DNA from: Palsa-504 sp050698755
GTDB taxonomy: Bacteria > Actinomycetota > Actinomycetes > Streptosporangiales > Streptosporangiaceae
Direction of reading: 5' to 3'
Assembly (NCBI GenBank): GCA_050698755.1
Contig: JBOHCK010000005.1
Span: forward strand, 1-52,289
DNA: 52,289 nt
The stretch's first letter is position 1, and every line of letters starts with the position of its first letter. Positions 38,939-45,926 of this stretch are shown piece by piece. The translations under genes were made by a program, and so were the position numbers. The notes below the pieces were generated by a model that was not told the DNA's origin, did not search any database, and was given only the letters and a program-made list of their open reading frames with translations.

Positions 38939-40155
38939 TGCGGACCATCGACGACCTGGACGTTTCCGGCCGCCGCGTCCTGCTGCGGTCGGACCTCAAC
39001 GTCCCGCTCGACCTGACCGGCACCGGCGAGATCACCGACGACGGCCGGATCCAGGCCAGCCTGCCGGTGATCGAGAAGCTGTCAGGGCGGGGCGCGCGGG
39101 TGATCATCATCGCCCACCTGGGCCGGCCCAAGGGCGCCTCGTTCGCCGAGAGCGCCGCCGGAGGCCCCTCGCTGCTCCCGGTGGCGGCACGGCTGGGCGA
39201 CTGGCTCGATAAGCCCGTCTACTTCGCCGCGGACGTGGTCGGTGATTTCGCGGAACAGACCGTCGAAGGCCTGCGGGACGGCGAGGTCGCCCTGCTGGAG
39301 AACGTCCGGTTCGAGCCCGCAGAGACCAGCAAGGACGACCCGGATCGGCTGGCGTTCGCGGAGCGGCTGGCGCGCTTCGGCGAGCTGTACGTGGGCGACG
39401 CGTTCGGCGCCGTGCACCGCAAGCACGCCTCGGTCTACGACCTGCCCGGGCTCCTCCCGCACGCGGCGGGCGACCTGGTCCGGGACGAGGTCGCGGTGCT
39501 CCGCCAGCTGACCAGCGACCCGGCGCGCCCGTTCGTCGTGGTCCTCGGCGGGAAGAAGCCGTCGGACAAGCTGGCCGTGATCGGCAACCTGCTGGGCCTC
39601 GCGGACCGCATCCTGATCGGCGGGGGCATGGGATACACGTTCCTCGCCGCGCGCGGCTACGAGGTCGGGAACTCGGTGCTCGAGGCCGACCAGATCCCCG
39701 CGGTCCAGGCGGTCATGGCCGAAGCCGAACGCCGCGGCGTGGAGCTCGTGCTCCCCGTCGACCTGGTGGCGGCCACCCGGTTCGCCCCGGACGCGGAGTA
39801 TTCCGTCGTGCCGGTGACCGACTTCCCTGCCGACCGCGAAGGGGTGGACGCGGGCCCGCAGACCAGGGCGCTGTTCGCGGCGAAGCTGGCCGACGCCAAG
39901 ACGGTGTTCTGGAACGGGCCCGTCGGGGTGTTCGAGTTCCCCGCGTTCGCCGCGGGCACCCGGGCGGTCGCCGAGGCGATCGCCGCGGTCGACGGGCTGA
40001 CCGTGGTCGGCGGGGGCGACTCCGCCGCGGCCATCAGGGCGCTGGGGCTCCCGGAAGAGGCGTTCGGCCACATCTCGACGGGCGGCGGCGCGAGCCTGGA
40101 GTACCTGGAGGGCAAGACGCTGCCCGGGCTGATCGCCCTGGAGGACGGTTCATGA
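38938..40155 (+). CDS. pgk: Phosphoglycerate kinase
   Basis: PGK makes ATP from 1,3-bisphosphoglycerate in glycolysis. The substrate-binding LLRSDLNVPL and IIAHLGRPKG near the N-terminus, LGGKKPSDKLAVIGNLL at mid-protein, and nucleotide-binding GVFEFPAFAAGTRAVAEAI and VGGGDSAAAIRALG at the C-terminus are intact. The ATG at 38938 shares its A with the gap stop (TAATG), and the stop overlaps tpiA (ATGA). Confidence 0.97.
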   Translation: MRTIDDLDVSGRRVLLRSDLNVPLDLTGTGEITDDGRIQASLPVIEKLSGRGARVIIIAHLGRPKGASFAESAAGGPSLLPVAARLGDWLDKPVYFAADVVGDFAEQTVEGLRDGEVALLENVRFEPAETSKDDPDRLAFAERLARFGELYVGDAFGAVHRKHASVYDLPGLLPHAAGDLVRDEVAVLRQLTSDPARPFVVVLGGKKPSDKLAVIGNLLGLADRILIGGGMGYTFLAARGYEVGNSVLEADQIPAVQAVMAEAERRGVELVLPVDLVAATRFAPDAEYSVVPVTDFPADREGVDAGPQTRALFAAKLADAKTVFWNGPVGVFEFPAFAAGTRAVAEAIAAVDGLTVVGGGDSAAAIRALGLPEEAFGHISTGGGASLEYLEGKTLPGLIALEDGS

Positions 40156-40964
40156 CGGCCGCCTCCCGCCGTCCCGGTACAGCCGGGAAACGGCTCCCGC
40201 TCATGGCGGGCAACTGGAAGATGAACGAGACCCACTTTGAGGCCATCGCGCTCGTGCAGAGGCTCGCGTTCACGCTGAGCACCAGGGACTACAACTTCGT
40301 CGAGGTGGCCGTGTTCCCGCCGTTCACCGCGCTGCGCAGCGTGCAGACGCTCATCGAGGCGGACAAGCTGCCGATCTCCTACGGCGCGCAGGACCTGTCC
40401 CCGCACGATTCCGGCGCGTACACCGGCGACATCTCCGGGCCGATGCTGGCCAAGCTGGGCTGCGACTACGTGCTGGCCGGGCACTCCGAGCGCCGGAAGT
40501 ACCACCAGGAATCCGACGCGCAGGTCAACGCCAAGGTCCAGGCGGCGCTGCGGTCGGGGCTGACGCCGATCCTGTGCGTGGGGGAGCCGCTCGAGGTCCG
40601 CCAGGCCGGGGAGCAGGTCAAGTGCTGCGTCGACCAGCTCGACGGGTCGCTGGACGGCGTGCCGGCCGCGGCGGTGGCCGGGATGGTGGTCGCGTACGAG
40701 CCCGTCTGGGCCATCGGGACCGGTGAAGTGGCCACCCCGGAGGACGCGCAGGAGATGATCGCGGCAATCAGGTCGCGAATTTCCGAGATTCATGACGCCG
40801 AGACGGCCGCCAGTGTGCGTATCCTGTATGGCGGGTCCGTCAAGCCCGGTAATGTAGCGCCGATCATGGCGCAGCCGGACATCGACGGTGCCCTCGTCGG
40901 CGGCGCGAGCCTGGACGCAGGGCAGTTTGCTCAGATCTGCCGGTATCGTGAACTGGCAGCATAG
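40152..40964 (+). CDS. tpiA: Triosephosphate isomerase
   Basis: TIM interconverts dihydroxyacetone phosphate and glyceraldehyde 3-phosphate. Active-site motifs are visible: Lys in AGNWKMN, His in LAGHSERR, Glu in AYEPVWAIGTG, and the phosphate loop YGGSVKPGN. The N-terminus has about 13 extra residues (TAASRRPGTAGKR) before the usual LPLMAGNWKM, a common actinobacterial feature. The ATGA overlap with pgk supports this start. Confidence 0.97.
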   Translation: MTAASRRPGTAGKRLPLMAGNWKMNETHFEAIALVQRLAFTLSTRDYNFVEVAVFPPFTALRSVQTLIEADKLPISYGAQDLSPHDSGAYTGDISGPMLAKLGCDYVLAGHSERRKYHQESDAQVNAKVQAALRSGLTPILCVGEPLEVRQAGEQVKCCVDQLDGSLDGVPAAAVAGMVVAYEPVWAIGTGEVATPEDAQEMIAAIRSRISEIHDAETAASVRILYGGSVKPGNVAPIMAQPDIDGALVGGASLDAGQFAQICRYRELAA

Positions 40965-40991
40965 GTCGCTAGCAGGAGATGGATAACAGAG

Positions 40992-41222
40992 ATGAAGATC
41001 GCGCTTTCCGTTATCCTGGTCGTCACGAGTCTCGTGATGGTCCTGCTCGTCCTGCTGCACAAGGGCAAGGGCGGCGGCCTGTCTGACCTGTTCGGCGGCG
41101 GGGTCACCTCAACCCTCGGCTCGTCCTCCGTCGTCGAGCGGAACCTGGACCGCATCACCATCTTCTTCGGCGTCCTCTGGTTCGTCTGCATCGTCATCCT
41201 CGGCTGGCTGATCAATCACTAG
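40992..41222 (+). CDS. secG: Preprotein translocase subunit SecG
   Basis: This 76-residue protein has two transmembrane helices: LSVILVVTSLVMVLLVLLHK and ITIFFGVLWFVCIVILGWLI. The loop between them is KGKGGGLSDLFGGGVTSTLGSS, typical of SecG in the SecYEG channel. It follows tpiA by 27 nt with AGGAG (40975-40979) as ribosome-binding site. Position after tpiA is standard for actinobacteria. Confidence 0.95.
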   Translation: MKIALSVILVVTSLVMVLLVLLHKGKGGGLSDLFGGGVTSTLGSSSVVERNLDRITIFFGVLWFVCIVILGWLINH

Positions 41223-41295
41223 CGAGTACGTCTTCCCGCACTTCCCGCGCACCGAAGTTCCGGATTTAAGCTCTAGGGTCTTCAAGGGGTGGTCT

Positions 41296-41634
41296 GTGAG
41301 TAGTGGTAACGCCATTCGAGGCAGCAGGGTCGGCGCGGGCCCGATGGGCGAAGCCGAGCGCGGCGAGTCCGCACCACGCGTCTGGGTGTCATTCTGGTGC
41401 GCCAACCGGCACGAGACGCGCCCGAGCTTCGCGACCGACGCCTCGATTCCCGACATCTGGGAGTGCCCCAGGTGCGGCAACCCCGCTGGCCAGAGCGAGC
41501 AGAACCCGCCGGCCCCGCCGCGGGTCGAGCCCTACAAGACCCACCTCGCGTACGTGAAGGAACGCCGCAGCGACTCCGACGGCGAGGCCATCCTCGCCGA
41601 GGCCCTGGCGCGCCTCCGCGGCGCCAACGCCTGA
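41296..41634 (+). CDS. RNA polymerase-binding protein, RbpA family
   Basis: The 112-residue protein begins AIRGSRVGAGPMGEAERG, has a zinc-ribbon-like Cys pair (FWCANRHE and WECPRCG) and ends with KTHLAYVKERRSDSDGEAIL, matching the RbpA pattern RGSR, C-x(n)-C, KTHxxxxxERR. RbpA binds RNA polymerase and group I/II sigma factors in actinobacteria. Gene order after secG is common. This is the secG-linked paralogue and not necessarily the main RbpA. It starts at GTG with weak AGGGG upstream. Confidence 0.85.
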   Translation: MSSGNAIRGSRVGAGPMGEAERGESAPRVWVSFWCANRHETRPSFATDASIPDIWECPRCGNPAGQSEQNPPAPPRVEPYKTHLAYVKERRSDSDGEAILAEALARLRGANA

Positions 41635-41750
41635 ACCTTCACTGGTACGACACCCTTATCTCAACGCGCTGATCTGCCGCCTTGCCCGTGGTCTGTCCGT
41701 AATGTTCGCTTATGCGGCAATCTTAGGCTCGGACATTTCGGGCGTAAACG

Positions 41751-41780
41751 ATGATCATGGCCACTCCTGGCCATGATCAT
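41751..41780. terminator. Perfect 13-bp hairpin downstream of rbpA-like gene
   Basis: ATGATCATGGCCA (41751-41763) and TGGCCATGATCAT (41768-41780) are perfect reverse complements with the 4-nt loop CTCC. There is no T-tract, but such hairpins often terminate transcription in actinobacteria. The ATGATCAT core also occurs in the hairpin at 7.8 kb, so it may be a member of the same repeat family. Confidence 0.6.
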
Positions 41781-41850
41781 GAGGCGCTCCCGGGCGAGGT
41801 GTCAGCGACCATGCTGGTGACCCAGAATGCCCGGACGCTTGTCCGCCGAT

Positions 41851-41870
41851 AGATATCTTGATATCTTGAT
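41851..41870 (+). promoter_or_regulatory. Candidate operator of the RHH/Fic-ClpN pair
   Basis: GATATC occurs at 41852-41857 and 41860-41865 with TT between; the octamer ATATCTTG is directly repeated (41853-41860, 41861-41868). The ATG follows at 41877 with no ribosome-binding site, so the transcript may be leaderless and the repeats overlap the -10. Such tandem short sites are typical of ribbon-helix-helix autoregulators. Confidence 0.45.
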
Positions 41871-41876
41871 CTCACT

Positions 41877-42131
41877 ATGGCAGGAACTGAGCAGGCGCCC
41901 GCGGGTAGCGCCCAGACGAAGAACATGGTGCTGCGGCTTGACCCCGCGCTGGCCGAACGGCTGGCGGCCGTTGCCGAGGTGGAGGGCCGGACGGTGTCCG
42001 ATGTTGCCCGTGAGGCGATCGCCGCGCTGGTCGAGGCGCGCAGGAACGACAAGCGTTTCATCCGGTTGCTGGAAGACAACCTGGCCCGGCACCGCCGGCT
42101 GCTCGATCTGCTCAGGGAGGACGAGTCATGA
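41877..42131 (+). CDS. Ribbon-helix-helix (CopG/Arc-type) DNA-binding protein, probable antitoxin
   Basis: The 84-residue protein has a beta strand KNMVLRLDPALAERLAAVAE and helices VEGRTVSDVAREAIAALVEARR, the RHH_1 pattern. The remaining C-terminal segment (FIRLLEDNLARHRRLLDLLRE) could bind a partner. Its stop overlaps the next ATG (ATGA). Antitoxins of this type commonly repress their own operon, here through the GATATC repeats just upstream. Confidence 0.82.
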   Translation: MAGTEQAPAGSAQTKNMVLRLDPALAERLAAVAEVEGRTVSDVAREAIAALVEARRNDKRFIRLLEDNLARHRRLLDLLREDES

Positions 42132-43195
42132 TCGGGCTCGACGTGGCCGACCTGATCGTGATCGCCAGCGAGGTCCTCGGCTGCGACACCGGCACGGCGC
42201 TGGCGCAGGCGGACATCGTCGCCGGACAGGACGCCCTGGCGGAGGCTGGCCGGGCAGGCCAGGCCAGGTCGCCGGGCGGGGTGCCGGCCCGGGCGCCGGG
42301 GGAGGTGCGCGGCATGGGCCCGGGCGGGGCGTCCCCGCACCGCGGCGACGCCTCGGAGGCCGCGGTCGCCCTGATGGATGCCCTGCTGCGGCACCCCCCG
42401 TTCCCTGCTCACCGCGAGCAGATGGCGGTCGCGGCCGGACTGCAGTTCCTGGCCGTCAACGGGTGGCAGGCCAACCTTGACGTACCCAGGGCGGCGGTCA
42501 TCGTCATCTCACGCCTGGCCTCTGGTCAGCTCACCCCGGCGCAGGCCGCATCCTGGCTGGCGGCCCGGCTGACTCCGGACTCCGGCTGGCCGCCCGGGAA
42601 GGTACCCATGCTGTCACCGAGATCCCCGGTGGCGCAGATCGCGCGCGCCGTCAGGCGGCGCTACCGCCGGGGGACACGCCCCAGTCCCCTCATCATCCAC
42701 ATCGGCCCGGGCGATGGCCCCGGGGGCATCATCACGCCGGTCACCGGGCCCATGGCCTTCACCGGCCACGCCAGGAAGGCCCTCGTCCTGGCCAGGCAGG
42801 AATCCTCGCGGCTGGGCCGGCCTCGCGGCCCCGAGCACATCCTGCTGGGCCTGGCCAATGCGGGCGACGGCCTCGCGGTCAAGGCCCTGGAGCGGCTCGG
42901 GGTCAGGCCGGAGGCGATCCGCGAGCAGGTCGGGCAGGTCACCGGGCAGGAACCGGATCACCCGTCCGGGCCTTCGCCGGAAGCCCGGCCAACACTGAGG
43001 GTCTGGCACGCGATGGTGGACGAAGCGGTCGCGCAGGGCGACGACTGCATCGGCACCGATCACTTCCTGCTCGCGCTGTTCTGCGAGGACAACGCCGCTG
43101 CTCAGGTACTGACCAGGCTCGGCGCAGGCGAGCGTGCGGTCCGGGCCGCGGTCGCGGAACTGCTGGCCGAGTCCGGCCGGGAACGCTCCGCCTAA
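42128..43195 (+). CDS. Fic/Doc-like N-terminal domain fused to Clp N-terminal repeats
   Basis: Residues 1-~160 follow the Doc layout: VADLIVIASEVLGC, then EAAVALMDALLRHPPFPAHREQMAVAAGLQFLAVNGW. The last resembles the Fic core HPFxxGNxR followed by AAxxFLxxNG, but key residues are replaced (AHRE for DGNK). Residues ~211-350 contain two Clp-N repeats: FTGHARKALVLARQESSRLG, GPEHILLGLANAGDGLAVKAL, then WHAMVDEAVAQG, GTDHFLLALFCEDNAAAQVL. Clp-N domains bind substrates or adaptors of Clp proteases. It is ATGA-coupled to the RHH gene. I treat it as a toxin-antitoxin-like pair of unknown activity. Confidence 0.68.
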   Translation: MIGLDVADLIVIASEVLGCDTGTALAQADIVAGQDALAEAGRAGQARSPGGVPARAPGEVRGMGPGGASPHRGDASEAAVALMDALLRHPPFPAHREQMAVAAGLQFLAVNGWQANLDVPRAAVIVISRLASGQLTPAQAASWLAARLTPDSGWPPGKVPMLSPRSPVAQIARAVRRRYRRGTRPSPLIIHIGPGDGPGGIITPVTGPMAFTGHARKALVLARQESSRLGRPRGPEHILLGLANAGDGLAVKALERLGVRPEAIREQVGQVTGQEPDHPSGPSPEARPTLRVWHAMVDEAVAQGDDCIGTDHFLLALFCEDNAAAQVLTRLGAGERAVRAAVAELLAESGRERSA

Positions 43196-43219
43196 TCACT
43201 AGCTGGGAGAATGCCGGGC

Positions 43220-43645
43220 ATGGCGGACAGTCCCGATCGGTGGCACCGATGGCTGCTCGAGGTGCGATTCGGCGGTGACGCCGCGTGCCGGGAGAAGGAT
43301 CTCCGCGAGTTCTTGTACCCCGTTCAGGATACCGTACTCGACAAGGCCCGGCTACGGCCGGGCGACACGGTGCTCGACGTGGGCACGGGCGATGGCCTCA
43401 TCGCGTTCGGCGCGCTGGAACGGCTCGGCCCGCCAGGGCACGTGGTGTTTTCCGACATCTCGCAGGACCTGCTTGACCACTGCCAGCGGGCCGCAGCCGC
43501 CGAAGGGCTGCTTGACCGGTGCCGCTTCGTCCTGGCCTCAGCCGACTCCCTGACCGGCGTGGCCGACGGATCGGTCGACGTGGTCACCACCAGGTCGGTA
43601 CTCATCTACGTGAAGGACAAGGCGACGGCGCCGACGGTGTGCTAA
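43220..43645 (+). pseudogene. Class I SAM-dependent methyltransferase, C-terminally truncated
   Basis: Methyltransferase motif I is clear (VLDVGTGDGLIAFGAL), as are motif II (VVFSDIS) and motif post-I (FVLASADSLTGVADGSVDVV). After SVLIYVKDKA the protein stops at once, whereas homologues continue for at least 80 residues (LRPGG and substrate-binding part). The last few residues (APTVC) look out of place, so a deletion or insertion removed the end. The ATG at 43220 is preferred, as a GGGAGA site is 9 nt upstream; one at 43211 is open too. Confidence 0.6.
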
Positions 43646-43706
43646 CCAGGTCTATCGGCACAGATCCGCCGCCACTCATTGAGGACCCGTTTCCTCTGGC
43701 CGCGTT

Positions 43707-43738
43707 GCCCCGGCCGCCGCACCCGCGGCGGCCGGGGC
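43707..43738. terminator. 14-bp GC-rich hairpin between convergent genes
   Basis: GCCCCGGCCGCCGC (43707-43720) pairs perfectly with GCGGCGGCCGGGGC (43725-43738) around the loop ACCC. It sits between the truncated methyltransferase and the stop of the minus-strand VOC gene, a fitting place for a bidirectional terminator. Confidence 0.75.
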
Positions 43739-43753
43739 GAGCCCTGAACTCGG

Positions 43754-44434
43754 TCACGTGGGCAGGTCCGTCCCGGCCTTCTCCGCGACCAAATACGAGG
43801 CGTACCAGGTGGGCCAGTTCTCGTCTTGCACCCGCTCTGCCAGGTCTGCCTTGAGCCGATGCCCCGTTCGCTTCTCGTGCTCGCCGTGGGCGGCCTCGGC
43901 ACGCCGAAGCGCACTCGCCAGGTCCGCCGTGGATGCGAACGCCGTACCGGCGGCGTCGATCCGGCCGGGGAGCCGCGTCGTGACCTCCTGGACGAGCCAC
44001 GTATTGCCATCAGGATCGCCGAAGGAGAAGAACGAACCGTAGCTGGTGCGCTCGGGATCTGGGCCGGATTGCCGTGCCTCGGGAGGGAACGGCGGCCCGT
44101 GCCACACATCGCTCGCGTCGATGCCACGGCCGACGAGTTCGTCATGGGCCGCTTCGATGTCGGAGACGGTCAGCCCCCCCTCGGCCGAGCCAGGCGCGGC
44201 CGAGGTGAGTCCCTTGCCGAACGTGATCGAGGCCCCGGAGCCCGGGGGCGTGAACTGGACGATGCGAAGGCCGTCTAGCGGGGCGACGTCGTCGTCAAGC
44301 CTCCAGCCCAAGCGTTCGTAGAACTCCTTGGATCGCTCGACGTCGGACACGGGGATGATGTCGACCTCGAGGTGTAGGTCGACCTGGCCGACGCTCGCGT
44401 CACGGCTCGCGTTGTGTACTTCGGTGGTGCTCAT
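43754..44434 (-). CDS. VOC-superfamily (glyoxalase/bleomycin-resistance-like) protein
   Basis: The N-terminal ~130 residues are a VOC fold: LHLEVDIIPVSDVERSKEFYERLGWRL, IVQFTPPGSGASITFG, GLTVSDIEAAHDELVGRG, and SFGDPDGNTWLVQEVT with the usual Asp/Glu positions. The remaining ~75 residues (STADLASALRRAEAAHGEHEKR to YLVAEKAG) form a helical extension found in a subset of such proteins. Substrate unknown. It starts at an ATG with GAGGT upstream (AACCTACGGAGGTCAAC on the coding strand). Confidence 0.85.
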   Translation of the reverse strand: MSTTEVHNASRDASVGQVDLHLEVDIIPVSDVERSKEFYERLGWRLDDDVAPLDGLRIVQFTPPGSGASITFGKGLTSAAPGSAEGGLTVSDIEAAHDELVGRGIDASDVWHGPPFPPEARQSGPDPERTSYGSFFSFGDPDGNTWLVQEVTTRLPGRIDAAGTAFASTADLASALRRAEAAHGEHEKRTGHRLKADLAERVQDENWPTWYASYLVAEKAGTDLPT

Positions 44435-44842
44435 GTTGACCTCCGTAGGTTTGGTGTTGACGTCAGGGTCGCGCTTTGAAGCGCCCGTCGCACCCGTGGA
44501 GCCCCGGGCCGCTGCCCTGTTCCCCCATCACCCGGCCGGGTGACCCAATGGCGGTCGCTGCTCCCAGGTGCTTGGGCTTTCCGCGAAGCGGCAGGCACGA
44601 GTCCGGGTGGCAGCAGATCGATGCCATGACGTCCCGTAGATCACGCCTGTCTACCGAGATCAGCCCTGGCATCGCGGACGCTCACGGTGTCGGCGCGGCA
44701 GTCGTTACTGGGACACTGATGCGCATAGGTTCACAGGTCGCGCGGCGTGCCACCATGCAAATGAGCTGGCCGGTCAAGTCATCGCTCCGTGCGGCCCGGC
44801 GCTGCGTGGCGGCGCCGAGCATGCTTACCGGAAAGGAACCAT
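44435..44842. other. Intergenic stretch without a supported gene
   Basis: It holds the upstream region of the minus-strand VOC gene and the leader of the plus-strand SDR gene (GAAAGGA site at 44831-44837). A plus frame from 44476 is open but unlike any family I know. No clear promoter pair was identified. Confidence 0.35.
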
Positions 44843-45535
44843 ATGGAAGTCAAGGGATCAGTTGCCCTGGTAACGGGAGCCAACCGCGGCATTGGCCGCG
44901 CGTTCGCCCGCGCTCTGATCGGTCACGGCGCGGCCAAGGTCTACGCCGGTGTCCGTGATGTGGCCAGCGTGGCCGATCGGGACATCATCCCGCTGCGTCT
45001 GGATGTCACCAAGCCCGAACAGGTCGCAGAGGCCGCTGCCATCGCTGGCGACGTCACAATCGTGATCAACAACGCGGGATCCGCAGGTGCAGGCACGACG
45101 CTCCTGGAAGGCTCCTTCGACCATGCGCGCCAGGCGATGGAGGTCAACTACTTCGGCACCTGGGCCGTTTCCCGCGCATTCGCCCCGATCCTGGCCCGGA
45201 ACGGCGGCGGCGCTCTGGTGAACATGCTGTCGCTGGCGTCCTGGGTCGGACGGCCGCTGTTCCCTGGCTATGCGGCCTCCAAAGCGGCGCAGTGGTCGTT
45301 GACGGATTCTCTGCGGCAAGGCCTGCGTGAACAGGGCACCTTGGTGGTAGGGGTGCACGCGAGCTTTGTGGACACTGACTTCAGTGCGTGGACCGACGCA
45401 CCGAAGATCAGTGCGGCCAGCCTGGCGGAGCAGACCATGCATGCCCTCGCCAACGACTGGGGCGAAGTCCTCGCCGACCAGGCCACCCGGGAGGTCAAGG
45501 CGGCCCTGTCGCAGCCCCTCAACGGCCCTGCATAG
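44843..45535 (+). CDS. Short-chain dehydrogenase/reductase
   Basis: The 230-residue SDR has TGANRGIGRAFA at residues ~13-24, NNAGSAGAG, the serine in MLSLASWVG, and YAASKAAQW with the full Tyr-x3-Lys pair. PxF-type C-terminal motifs VHASFVDTDFS fit classical SDRs, though the protein is shorter than average and has an unusual Val-His-Ala-Ser in place of PG. The ATG is preceded by GAAAGGA; an earlier frame start at 44789 is less likely. Confidence 0.87.
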   Translation: MEVKGSVALVTGANRGIGRAFARALIGHGAAKVYAGVRDVASVADRDIIPLRLDVTKPEQVAEAAAIAGDVTIVINNAGSAGAGTTLLEGSFDHARQAMEVNYFGTWAVSRAFAPILARNGGGALVNMLSLASWVGRPLFPGYAASKAAQWSLTDSLRQGLREQGTLVVGVHASFVDTDFSAWTDAPKISAASLAEQTMHALANDWGEVLADQATREVKAALSQPLNGPA

Positions 45536-45705
45536 CTGATCGCATGCGACGCACATGCGATGGCTCGCTCCCCCTGATTGGCCGGCACGGTCGCTGAGGC
45601 TATTCTAAGGGCCGCACAGATGTTTGAATCGGGCAAGCCGCTCAGGGAACATGATTGAACCCCCGTGAGCCTTCTGACAGGATGGTTACGAGGAGAGGCG
45701 GCGAC
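45536..45705. other. Intergenic stretch after the SDR
   Basis: No gene, RNA or symmetric element was recognised in the first half. The second half leads into a small open frame with an AGGAG site at 45691. Confidence 0.3.
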
Positions 45706-45849
45706 ATGATTGTTGCGCTTCGACGTTGCGGCAAAGACGTGGCCATCTCGTGCACCCGGCAACCCTGCATCGGGTACGTCGTGTTGTCTCAGGCGGTGTC
45801 ACGAATGTTCGCCGGTGAGCTGTGGTCGTCCGGAGGGCCGGTGAAGTAA
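45706..45849 (+). CDS. Small hypothetical protein, doubtful
   Basis: A 47-codon frame with ATG at 45706 has an AGGAGAGG site 8-10 nt upstream. The sequence (VALRRCGKDVAISC then FAGELWSS) has a faint resemblance to DUF397-type small proteins, but no convincing motif. It lies just ahead of the LuxR regulator. It could be non-coding. Confidence 0.25.
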   Translation: MIVALRRCGKDVAISCTRQPCIGYVVLSQAVSRMFAGELWSSGGPVK

Positions 45850-45926
45850 GGGATGCCCCGTCTGGATTCATCGCTCGGCTCGCACCGATGAGGTTCCCGC
45901 TGCGTTGCCTCATCGGCCTGTTCTAA

